A stretch of 64,000 bases of DNA, from assembly GCA_015680685.1 (NCBI GenBank), contig MNCI01015796.1, positions 10,345 to 74,344 of the forward strand, written 5' to 3'. Each line of letters begins with the position of its first letter. Within the stretch, counting starts at the first letter, position 1. Source of the DNA: Gnetum montanum. Lineage: Eukaryota > Streptophyta > Gnetopsida > Gnetales > Gnetaceae. Below the pieces are notes generated by a model. That model made no database searches. It saw only the letters and a list, made by a program, of their open reading frames with translations, and was not told where the DNA came from. Both the position numbers and the translations under genes were made by a program. Shown here in pieces: positions 12,038-21,299 of the stretch.

Positions 12038-12629
12038 GGAATCTTCCTCCTATTAGATCTTAATATGAGTGGTATACAAATTCTTTTAAATTTTTCAAGT
12101 TTCTTCTTATGTATGATAATTTTTACAAAAAAAAATATTGACTAGAGAAATAACATTTGTTATTAATCACCACTCCATTATGATCATAATTTTAACATGT
12201 CATTTCACATAATTGAAAGAGGATTGAACCTACATATCTTTCTATTCTATCACATGAATAGGCTGTAAAATGTCCTTTTTAAATGTAGAAATATGAAACA
12301 TATCATGAATAGATTGTAATTACGATAGAAAGTTAATCTAATATGTTGAAATAAGATTTAACTTGGTACCCATATTCTGCTTAAAAGACTACCAAAATCT
12401 AGAAATAAACTTTCAATCTCAAGCTAATACAATTGTAATTGAAACACCATGAAGTTTAACCATATCTAAGAGAAATAACTAAGTAGTCTCTTTAGCATTT
12501 ATTCTTGCTTTAAATAGAAATGGAAAGAACTATTTAAAATCTAAATGACCATAAGGATGGAATCCTTTTCATTCTTAGTACAAGATTATTGCTTTTGTAT
12601 CCAAGAAATGAGAAGACTTATTTAAAAGT

Positions 12630-13140
12630 TAAATGACCATAAGGATGGAATCCTTCTTAGTCTTAGTATGCCAAAAGTCTACTATTGAGATTGCTACTTG
12701 GAAGAATAAAGCTTTGAAGTTTGAAAAAGTTAAAAATCACTATAGAGACCAAGTTGGCTTGCAGAATGAAGTAAATGAGAAGCACATCCAAATGGCAAAG
12801 GCAAAAATAAATGAAGCTCTCCAACAACTTCAATAAGGAAAAGAAGTTTGGTAGTCCATCATTGATGGGATTAATGCCTACAACAAAGTAGAGATCTAAC
12901 TAAATGATTTGCAGATAGAAGAGATGATAGAATAAATGAATTTAGCCAATCTTTGTTATGCGAACTTGGTAATGCTAATTACTAGAAGACTGTGGTTAGA
13001 GTTAGAGAAATAAGTGGCTAGCTCATATTTTCTATATGAGGTAGAGTTTAAGCACCACAAATACACCAAGCAAAAGCTTAAGACTGCAAACACTGAACTT
13101 GAAGTTCTCAAAGCACAATTCACAAATCAATGATAAATTG
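12630..13140 (+). pseudogene. Unassigned coiled-coil-like retroelement ORF, copy 1
   Basis: A plus-strand frame begins at ATG 12,633 and reads 67 codons rich in K, E, Q, N and A (for example TWKNKALKFEKVKNHY). It continues past stops to about 13,140 (TANTELEVLKAQF). The heptad-like pattern suggests a coiled coil. A second copy lies at 14,640-15,060: they share 'vei...LqI....i..mkLANLhYAN' and 'eLEK' phrases. Both copies precede an LTR, so this is probably the 3' extra ORF of an LTR element. I do not recognise the family. Confidence 0.4.
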
Positions 13141-13559
13141 TTAAGAACCTAGCAAAAAGGTTGAATGATTACCAAGAGTTGAAGGATATAGAGAGTGTTC
13201 ATCATTAAACACAAATAATTCACTACTTGGTTTATCAACATGAAGGAGCTCTTTCCAGCAATCCCATGTCCTTAGGATGTCCTCGTTCTAACCCACATTA
13301 GTGAAACCACATGGTCAATGCATGATCCTAGAAGTAAGGAGGAGAAAATGAAAGAAATTTTGAGTGATTTCTGCCTCCCACTAGAAGTTGTAGCAATAGT
13401 AGGACAACCATAGACACCTCAACTACTGCACGTGCATGAAGTTGGTGAAGGTCCCTTAGAACCTCAAGAGGCACCATCGCCTAGGACTATCTAATCTTCT
13501 TCACCAAACTTCATGCAATCAAGGAACATGTTGTCCAATTTTGAAGAGTCATGTCATGG

Positions 13560-14629
13560 TGTTCAATTTTATGTCATGAACACCACCATTTTTGTAATGT
13601 GTTGATTTGTACACTCAGGCACTCCATTTTTGTTAAGTTAGCCTATTTTGTTTGTTAAAAGCCAATCAATAATCTCATGCCTTCCCAATTTTGTGAAACA
13701 ACTCAAGGAGGATTTTTCATTTAGTTGTGTGGGTATGATGAGTCATCGTTTTATCAATTGCATCATTGAGGCCTCATCAACATGGGCTCGTCAACTGGGC
13801 TTCGTCGATGCATCATATCATGCATTGACGAGGCCCCATTAATGCAGTGTCCATATTTTGCCTATAAATACATGCCTACTAGTGCATTTATGGCATCAAC
13901 ATTTTAGTAGTAGTGAAGCTCTTGTAGATTGTTCATTTGAGAGTTAGAATATTTTCCTCAAGTGCTCGCAACAGGAGTCATTGAGTGTATGAATCTTTAT
14001 TCGAACATTGTTGCAGTTGAGCACAACAATGTGTGCAGCAATAAAGACAAGATTTCTGATAAACCTTATAGCATTCTGGATAAATTAAATATTTTATTTA
14101 TGCATTTAATTTTTTAATTATTTATTAAATGTTTTCTAGTAATTAAGCTAATGAAGTAGTTAAATAAGATAAGCCAAACAAATTAAACACATAAGTACAA
14201 CCACTTTGAGTGTAACATGTATTTGCTTAGTAATCCTAGCAACGTTATTGCTTGGTACACCTACTAGCATTGCACTCGATAACCCAGCAGTGGATATGTG
14301 GATTTAGGACATGTGTGGAAAGTGGGACTAGATGCTTATGTTAGGACTAGATAAACACAATTTAATTAGTTAATCCAATTACTTTTATCTCCCTTTGAAC
14401 ACCAAACCATAAAATAAAAAATGATAAAAATCAGATGCCTCAATTATACTTAACCATACTAGTGTATGTCACAAGTGTAATTGGGAAGACAACAATTGAC
14501 CTTAAGGCAAGATTCACTTCCTAGAAGACTAGTGCACCAAAAACTACAAAGTCCATGGAATTTGATCGAATCACACGTGAATGCTTGTGATTCATATGGT
14601 TGGGCATAGAGTTACCTCACCACTCATTA
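13560..14629 (+). repeat. LTR copy A of a gypsy family
   Basis: Homologous by eye to 15,400-16,358 and 37,332-38,188. Shared landmarks in order are a TATA box, 'agctcttgtag', 'gcaacaggagtca', 'ttggtacacc', 'tgccttgattatactta', 'cacaagtgtaattgggaag', 'ttcacttcctagaagactag' and a terminal CCACTCATTA. The left edge is uncertain. Unlike copies B and C, no PBS follows. The next sequence is the coding copy at 14,640. Confidence 0.6.
13862..13870 (+). promoter_or_regulatory. TATA box of LTR copy A
   Basis: CTATAAATA lies about 767 bases before the LTR end. The equivalent element is at 15,605-15,613 in copy B and, degraded to CTATAAGTA, at 37,488-37,496 in copy C. Conservation of sequence and spacing supports a Pol II core promoter in U3. 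Confidence 0.55.
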
Positions 14630-14639
14630 ACAACTAAGG

Positions 14640-15060
14640 TCCACATTCATGCTTCCTTACAACTATCTATAGATTTTTTGTCAAAAAGCATCCATGATGA
14701 AATCTCAATAGTGCATCAAGTAGAAATTAAAATTAAGAACTTACAAATCAAAAATTTCATACACTACATGAAGCTTGCTAACCTTCACTATGCTAATATC
14801 ACCATGTTGACAGTTGATCATTTGAGAAATGAAGTGGAGAAATAAGTAGCAACAAAATTTACATTTTTCAATCATAAGAACAAATCCTATTATAAGACAA
14901 AGAGAAAATTACAAGTAGAAACTATAGAGCTAAATATCCTCTACACCTAATACACTAGGCAACATGATGTTGTAGATGACCTAACAAGAATATTGATAGA
15001 ATAATAGGAGCTAAAGAAGAGAGTTAAATCATTTGGCATGTAGTGTAGACTATTCATTAT
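14640..15060 (+). pseudogene. Unassigned coiled-coil-like retroelement ORF, copy 2
   Basis: A plus-strand frame of 81 codons (14,600-14,845) reads VEIKIKNLQIKNFIHYMKLA then NLHYANITML. It continues after a stop with KRKLQVETIELN. It parallels copy 1 at 12,840-13,140 residue by residue, with substitutions. The first ~30 codons arise from the end of LTR copy A, so the true homologous part starts near 14,640 and is 5'-truncated relative to copy 1. It lies directly upstream of LTR copy B. Function unknown. Confidence 0.4.
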
Positions 15061-15399
15061 TTATTTTATTTAATTGAATAAGATATTTCCAAATCTACCA
15101 TATCCATGGAAAATATCAAAAAATTTGAACCTAGTTCACCTTACTTAGTACATTAATAATCCACATATATGTGTGAAGAAGTACCAAGGCATTCTTAATC
15201 ATTCTCGTATAGAGAAGAAAGTTGCTAATCAATCACAAGAGCCACCATAAGTGAAGGAAATATCATTGCCTAGAACAACATGAATATTGATTGTTGAACA
15301 ACTTTTTGAAGACATGCCATTTTTTGTAAATTTTTTGTATCTATCCAATATTGTATCATTTTTTCAATCACTCAAATAAACTTTGTAAGGTGGCACCAA

Positions 15400-16358
15400 A
15401 GTCAAATCAAGTCTATCAATCACATTACTTTCATAATTTTGTTACAAACTCTACCTTATTTGTTATTTAACTTGGAGATGACTTTTTAGTGAGTTATGAG
15501 GGTATGATGAATAGTAAATTTTTCATGTGCAACATTGTACCTATGATATCATAGCTATGATATCCTATGATATTAAAGATTGATGTATCTAGGATAGGTG
15601 AAGTCTATAAATAATATACACCTACTACATTAAATACACTATTCAATCACCATAGTAGCTAAACTCTTGCAATTTGTTTTCATCAAAGTAAGAATAGTCA
15701 ACAAGTGCTTGAAGCATGAATTTAAGTTAACTAATAGAGTCTTATTTAAGTGAACTTATATCTAGAAATGATTCATGATTATACTAAGATTGAAATTAAT
15801 TCATATTCATTTAAACACTTTGACTTAACTTAATATTTTACTAATTGCAATTTCTTTTCATCATCACTTATGATCATGTGCTTAGGTTAATATTTCATTT
15901 CCAAAATGCATATTAAGTATGCAAAATGACTGCAACCAACTATGAGTATAAATGCACTACTATTTGGTAATCCTAGCAATGTTGTCTCTTGGTACACCTT
16001 GTAGTGCACACTTAGTAATCCAATAATAATAACATGAGTTTAGGATGTGTATAGAAATTTGGACATGAATGCTTATCACTTAGGCTAAATTACACTTTAT
16101 TTCTTGCACTTAGATTAATTAGATTAAACTTTAATATTTTAGTAATATTTTTATCATGGCCCAATAACATCAACCATATGCCTCAATTATACTTAATTAT
16201 ATAAGTTAAGGACCATCACAAGTGTAATTAAAAAGAAAATTACCTACGATCATTTTTAACTATATAGATACTCCACTAGTCTAGTCCATGGATTATAATT
16301 AGGTCACTAGTGAATACTTGTGATTTATATGGTTATGCACAAGAACTACATCAACACT
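15400..16358 (+). repeat. LTR copy B of the same gypsy family
   Basis: Shares the landmark order of copy A, including TATA (15,605), 'aactcttgcaattt', 'agcaatgtt..cttggtacacc' and the 'cacaagtgtaatta' tract. It ends near CAACACT at 16,358 and is followed by a PBS-like sequence. The left edge is not fixed. Divergence from A and C is considerable, so it is an old copy. Confidence 0.55.
15605..15613 (+). promoter_or_regulatory. TATA box of LTR copy B
   Basis: CTATAAATA at the same relative position as in LTR copy A, about 750 bases before the LTR end. Confidence 0.5.
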
Positions 16359-16375
16359 TAGCACCTATGCATGAC
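16359..16375 (+). other. Degraded PBS after LTR copy B
   Basis: Reads TAGCACCTATGCATGACTC. It aligns with TGGCACCATTGCCTAAGACTC-type sequence directly after LTR copy C (38,190). It implies that internal 5' sequence once followed this LTR. Confidence 0.4.
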
Positions 16376-16857
16376 TCTCTAGCTTCTTGATATCTAGTTC
16401 AAAGTCTATCAAGCAGTAGTTGATCATAATGACTGACTTTCTCCTTATTTTACTCTTAGGTGAAACATGTATTACTAGAGATGGTAATGGTTCTCAACTT
16501 AAGGCTTAGATCTTAGATTTGGAATTTTAAATTAGAAACATGATTTTAAGAAAATTATATATGTCTAGTATTTTCTATTATTTTATTATTCTACTACCCT
16601 TTTGGTTCGTGTTGTGTGTATGTAAATTGTCTATCTTCATTGCAAGCTATGATATTTACTTTTCAACAACATTTACAATATTAGGACTTGAACTCATAAT
16701 GTGAAAATTGGAGTTTTATTATTGATTTATATTAAATATTAATGTTATGTATTTTCTAAATGCTTAGAAGCCTCATGTATTAAATCATGTTTTGGATAAT
16801 GGATCCTATTAGTTATTTCTTTTTATGCATTTTGATATGCCATTTTAGTGTATGAAC
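16376..16857. other. No gene; truncated 5' leader of element B
   Basis: AT-rich stretch after the PBS of LTR copy B and before the next LTR. No recognisable protein motif. Confidence 0.3.
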
Positions 16858-17445
16858 ACATCTTTCAAACTTTTTTCCATTCCTGAAAGTGGTTAATTTC
16901 TAGGTTCAAGAAGTTGGATGGATGTCTTTGCTATGAATTACTAAAAAAAAAACATAAAGTCATCCATAGTTCCTAGAAGATGTCTAACCAGAAGAGAAGA
17001 TGTGTTTGGCTCCATGTTTGGGATAAATATAATAGATTGCTTGTTAAGCATAGATGAAGAGAGGAAAAAAGATATATTTGGAATAAAGATATTGTAAGAG
17101 AAGGTGTGTGTTTCTATGATTAAGTATGTATGTGATCTTGGCCTAAGTCTTTTTATGTGAATCTAATCTCATATTTTTATGTGGAAGGATCTATATTGAT
17201 TGAACCTTGCATTAAGGCTAGTCATAATATGATTGTAGAGCCTTAGGCTCTAAAATAGTATTGAGTATGTGAGGATTGAATATGATCTATTTTGTGATTC
17301 TAGTGTAATTATAATATTCTCAATTTAATTAAAGATAGCTTGCTTTTCTAGCTTTCCTAGTTATTGAATTATCTTGCATATTTTCTGTTTCTAGATTCAG
17401 TGTGTTTAAAGGGTTAAAGTAAATCAAAGTGATCCTACTCCATGA
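16858..17445 (+). repeat. Probable 5' LTR of the gypsy element at 17.4-21.3 kb
   Basis: Homologous in order and orientation to 32,155-32,580. Shared phrases include 'gatgtctttgcta', 'agatgtctaac'/'agatatctaac', 'ggcatagatga', 'ggaataaagatattgta', 'gaaccttgcattaaggct' and 'aatatgattg'. It is followed at 17,447 by a degraded tRNA-iMet-like PBS and then gag. The left edge is uncertain. Confidence 0.5.
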
Positions 17446-17446
17446 A

Positions 17447-17461
17447 TTGATATTAGGAACA
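17447..17461 (+). other. Degraded PBS-like site
   Basis: TTGATATTAGGAACA resembles the iMet PBS TGGTATCAGAGC with substitutions and lies between the LTR-like block and the first gag codons. Weak on its own, supported by position. Confidence 0.35.
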
Positions 17462-17755
17462 TAGGGTTTGATGTCATTGAAATTTTGCTATGTATATTTT
17501 TATCTATTTTGGATAGTCCCTAAGAAGAAAATCATTCAAGCCCTAAATCAAGACATGGAGAGCATGAAATCTTTCTTTTACTTGATGATTGATCAATTTC
17601 ATGAGATCAATACCAAGGTATATCAAAATGTAGGTCCTAGATATATTTAGCCATGTAATGATGATTCATAATCTTGTTTGAATGACAATGAATAAGTTTC
17701 TCAACCTCATGAAAGGAGATTCAATGAGGAAGAAGAAACTTCTAGCTATGAAACT

Positions 17756-18657
17756 GTGACAACCAAACAAACCCAAGTTCAAAGAAAAGTGAATCCATAT
17801 CCTCATGTCAAATCTCCAAGAGTTCTATCTACAATATCAACTTCTTCTCATGGCAAGCATGATGATAAAGTTGAAGCAATATTTGCCAAAGAATTCAAAA
17901 ATGTTGCAAGACCTACGTATGTTGAGTTAACAATTTTCAATGATGTAGATGGTACCAATGCTTTTGCAATCTGGTTGAAGATGCTTGATAAGCATTTTTA
18001 GTTGAAAGAGGTATAAAATCAATTACAAGTCCCAATTTTAAAATTCATATTAAAAGATATGGCATCAACTTGGTGGTAAAAAAATCCTAAATTTATGATA
18101 GGTAAAATGGCCAACCTATTAGGTATTGATCCTTGATGAAATACAAATTAAAATGGAAGTTTCAGCACTCTTGGAAAAGACAAGAGATAATCATTAACCT
18201 AAAATTAAATAGACAAGGAGACAAAGATGTTAAGGAAATTTTCATTAAATTTTGTGATCTATTCCATCATGCTAAGGTAAATTTGAAGGAGTACAGATAG
18301 ACTTTAACATTTCTTGGAGGTCTCAAGATGGCTTAGCAACAAGAGTTGTCATTCTATAATTCTTAAAGCCTTGATGAGACTTATGATTTGGCACTCAAGG
18401 CAAAGACAAAACTCAGTGGATTTGGGAACATGAGCAAAAAATATTTAAAGAGAAAGGACAATGGATCCAAATCTAAAAAGGGATCCAAGACTAAATCTGA
18501 AAATAAGGAGGAGAACTAGGACAAAAAGCATGAAAAGGGTGATTAGAAGGGCAAAACTAAGAAGAACCAAGACAAAGGAGACAAGGATCAAGGTAGTAAC
18601 TTATCCAAGATTTGGTGCTTCAAATGTAGAGAGTGGGAATCCAATCAATGGGAATGT
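17756..18657 (+). pseudogene. Gag with degenerate zinc knuckle
   Basis: A gag-like frame at 17,756-18,001 reads YVELTIFNDVDGTNAFAIWL, then continues after a stop through F-I-L-K-D-M-A-S-T-W-W (the 'L.G.A..WW' helix of retrotransposon Gag). A strongly basic/acidic Lys-Glu-Asp linker spans 18,440-18,610. At 18,616-18,657 the frame reads CFKCREWESNQWEC, a CX2CX4HX4C knuckle whose histidine has become serine. Several stops interrupt it. Gag would form the particle core. This copy is not functional. Confidence 0.6.
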
Positions 18658-18839
18658 TCACTTCATAAGGTAGCCAAAGATAAGGATGTATAAATAATGA
18701 TGACAAAGTAGATACCAAACCAAGCTCTTCATAAAGGTAATCCTAATGCTTCCAAAATTGTGGAAGTTTCTAAGTTAAATTCTTGTACATTTAAGGGAAA
18801 TTTGAATAGATAAGACTATCTAGCAAGGAAACTATTATT

Positions 18840-19075
18840 TTGGATTGGGCTAGATCTTTACTTAGTGGGAACTGGATTAATTTTTTGATTAATGGGGAAG
18901 CCCATGAAAATATTATTTTGTCAAAGGCAATTCCTATATTGGGTTTGTTGAAAATTCCTCATCCTAGATCCTACAAGTTGCATTTTTGTCAAGAGATTAC
19001 TCTCAAGAGGTTAGAGAACAATGTATCTTGAAATAAAATTTGGGAGGTTTCATGATGTTATCAAATGTGATGACT
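18840..19075 (+). pseudogene. Gypsy aspartic protease fragment
   Basis: The frame reads NFLINGEAHENIILSKAIPI, then LGLLKIPHPRSYKL. This corresponds to plant gypsy proteases of the form 'alvDsGAtHNFis...a..LgL...phP.pYkL'. Here the D-S-G active site has become N-G-E. After a stop, KFGRFHDVIKCD follows, matching the 'f.dv..cDv..M' strand. The protease would process Gag-Pol. The lost catalytic Asp and the stops show it is dead. Confidence 0.6.
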
Positions 19076-19339
19076 ACCAATTAATTAAGCTAATGTAATT
19101 CTAGGAAGGACTTAGAATTTTAATAATAGTTCTCAATCTAATAAAGAAAGAAATATGTGGAATCTAGTAAGACCTGATGAAATCCATTAGTTAATTCCTA
19201 TGACAAATGAATAAGTGAGGTAGCAAAGCTTACTTAAAACTAGTTTTGGTTTTGTGTTTGTATCAACTATTACTTCTAACCATAATGTTGTGTAGGTAGA
19301 TCTTCCAACAAGTGTGCTAGGCTTGAAGGATCAATTTTC

Positions 19340-20200
19340 CAAGGTGTTCAAAGGTGAATTGGATGGATTATCATCAAAAAGAAATGTCCAACACTAAATT
19401 TAATTTATTCTTAGTGTTATTATTCTAAACAAGAGAGCATACTAGATGGAACCAAATTAGAGGGTTGAGTTGTAATGATAATTATAGGAGTTACTTGAGA
19501 ATGGTTTTGTGAGGGAGTAAATTTCTCCTTGTCCAATTTCAATGGTACCTATGCTAAAGAAGGATAGTGATGAATGGAAAATGTACATTAAATTAAGGAA
19601 TGTAAATAGAATAACAATGAGATATAGTTTCCTATTCCAATGATGGATGATATCCTTGATGTCCTTAATAATGCAAATACTGTTAGCAAAATTAATTTAA
19701 AGAGTGGTTATCATTAAATTAAAATTAGACCTAGTGATGAATGGAAGACATATTTTAACACTCTAGATAGATTGTTTGAGTGGTTGATAATTCCATTCAA
19801 GCTCACAAATGCTCCTACCATATTCAAGAGTTTGATGCATGATGTCATTAAACATTTTATTGACAAGTGTTATATTACCTTTTTTGATGATATTTTGGTA
19901 TATAGCTCAAATGAAGAAGAGCACTTAGATTACTTGAGGTGAGTGTGTCCTATATTGGAGGAGGCACATTTGGTAATGAATATGAAGAAGAGTCATTTCT
20001 TCAAGAGCAAGATCGTATATTTTAGACATGTGATTTCTACAAATAAAATTAGGAAGAAAGCTATCAAGGTAAAGGATATTAGAGATTATCCCTAAAAATG
20101 TTGGAGAAGTAAGATCATTTCTTAGTTTAGCATATTTTTATAGGTAGTTTGTCAAAAAATATTAGTAGTATTTCATGGACTATGTTTACTTTGCTTAAGA
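19340..20200 (+). pseudogene. Gypsy reverse transcriptase, broken
   Basis: Frames switch, but RT blocks are recognisable. SPCPISMVPMLKKD (normally 's.sp.aspvvlVkKkdG') is near 19,530. WKTYFNTLDRLFEW is near 19,745, followed by F-K-L-T-N-A-P. IKHFIDKCYITFFDDILVYS holds the palm motif FFDD (usually Y/F-x-D-D) at about 19,890, followed by a conserved S-N-E-E-E-H-L-D-Y-L helix. Both palm aspartates survive. The thumb region near 20,040-20,150 has a stop and frameshift. It would copy element RNA into cDNA if intact. Confidence 0.65.
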
Positions 20201-20229
20201 AGAATCAAGATTTTAGGTGGGGTGATGAG

Positions 20230-20690
20230 ACCCAGAGAAGCTTTTAACTTGTGGAAGGCAAAACATATGAGTAAGTCAGTACTTGCAATACTAGATTTCT
20301 AGAAGCTTTTTTCAATGGAGGTGGATGCAAGTGGACTTTCCATTAGAGTGCTTTCATAAGAAGGTAGACCTATTTCTTTCTTTTCAAAGAAGTTGAATGA
20401 GTCAAGGCAGAAATATAGCATATATGAAAAGGAATTGTATAGTATTCTTTAAGAAATTAAGCATTAGAGACATTACTTATTACCAAAGATGTTTACTTTG
20501 ATGATAGATCCTAAACCACTTCAATTTCTTAATTTCCAAAAGAATTTAAGTGTCAAACACATGATGTGGGTGGCATAATTACAAAATTTTAATTTTGTAC
20601 TCAAGCATAAAAGTGGAAAAGCTAATATGATAGTAAATGCATTATCTAGGATGCATGTGGTGAATTTTAGTGTACCTCATTTAGAAGGCA
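20230..20690 (+). pseudogene. Gypsy RNase H, broken
   Basis: Shows the D-A-S-G-L-S motif near 20,322-20,340, then GRPISFFSKKLNESRQKYS and YEKELYSI near 20,360-20,450. It ends with the phrase HKSGKANMIVNALSRM near 20,610-20,655 (family norm 'Hr.GkeN.vaDaLSR', with the D of D-A-L-S replaced by N). Single stops occur between these blocks. It follows the RT directly, as expected in Ty3/gypsy Pol. Confidence 0.65.
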
Positions 20691-20769
20691 TGAATGATTT
20701 GCTTGATTTATATGAAGCTAATTTTAATTTTGGACAAGTTTGAAGAAGCCTTCATTATTGAGTAGGATA

Positions 20770-21297
20770 GATCAATAGAGGGACTATCATATTTAAAATG
20801 AACTACTATTCAATAATGCGAAGATTTCTATTCACAATTATGATTTTAGAAGAGACATTTTGGTTAAAAAGTATTGTGGTGGTATGGTAGGTCATATGCA
20901 TAGAGATAAAACATTGGAGCTTATCTATAGGTACTATTTTTACCTTGGAATAACCCTTGAAGTCTTCAAATTTTTGAAGGAGTATTTCACATGTCAAAAA
21001 TTCAAGGGAGATAAAGGTGTTAAGGGACACTATATGCCTTTTCCCATTCCCAAGAATCCATGCAAAAGTGTGTCAATGGATTTTGTGAGTGGGATTCTAA
21101 ACACCAAAAGTGGTAATAATTTTATCTTTATGATGGTGGATAGATTCTCCAAGATGACACATTTCATTCCATTAAAAAAGATGAGTGATGTATCTCATGT
21201 TGCAAATTTATTTTTCTAGCATTTTGTGAAGTTGCATTGGATTCCTTTGAATTTTCTTAGTGATAGAGAATTCAAGTTCACTAGTCATTTTGAATAT
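20770..21297 (+). pseudogene. Gypsy integrase, truncated by the repeat array
   Basis: A 119-codon frame (20,860-21,219) is the longest intact piece. It holds GGMVGHMHRDKTLELIYRYY and F-T-C-Q-K-F-K-G (the HHCC zinc-binding N-domain, family form 'GHfG..kT...l...yyWp.m......C..Cq..K'). Next comes P-C-K-S-V-S-M-D-F-V-S-G and MMVDRFSKMTHFIPLKK, the start of the catalytic core with D of the D-D-E triad (VDRFSK). After one stop, LHWIPLNFLSDREFKFTS supplies the second D. The sequence then breaks at about 21,297 before the catalytic E. Confidence 0.8.
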
Positions 21298-21299
21298 CA

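Larger units (their letters stand above)
17468..21297 (+). mobile_element. Ty3/gypsy element, gag to truncated integrase
   Basis: The plus-strand order is gag (17,468-18,660, zinc knuckle at its end), protease (18,840-19,075), RT (19,340-20,200), RNase H (20,230-20,680) and integrase (20,770-21,297). Stops are numerous, but domain order and spacing are intact, so the polyprotein is nearly full length up to the break. Integrase is cut at about 21,297, where the ~195-bp repeat array starts. A block resembling its 5' LTR recurs at 32,155-32,580. The two may be a 5'/3' LTR pair separated by later insertion of the palindrome and its LTR. Confidence 0.7.
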
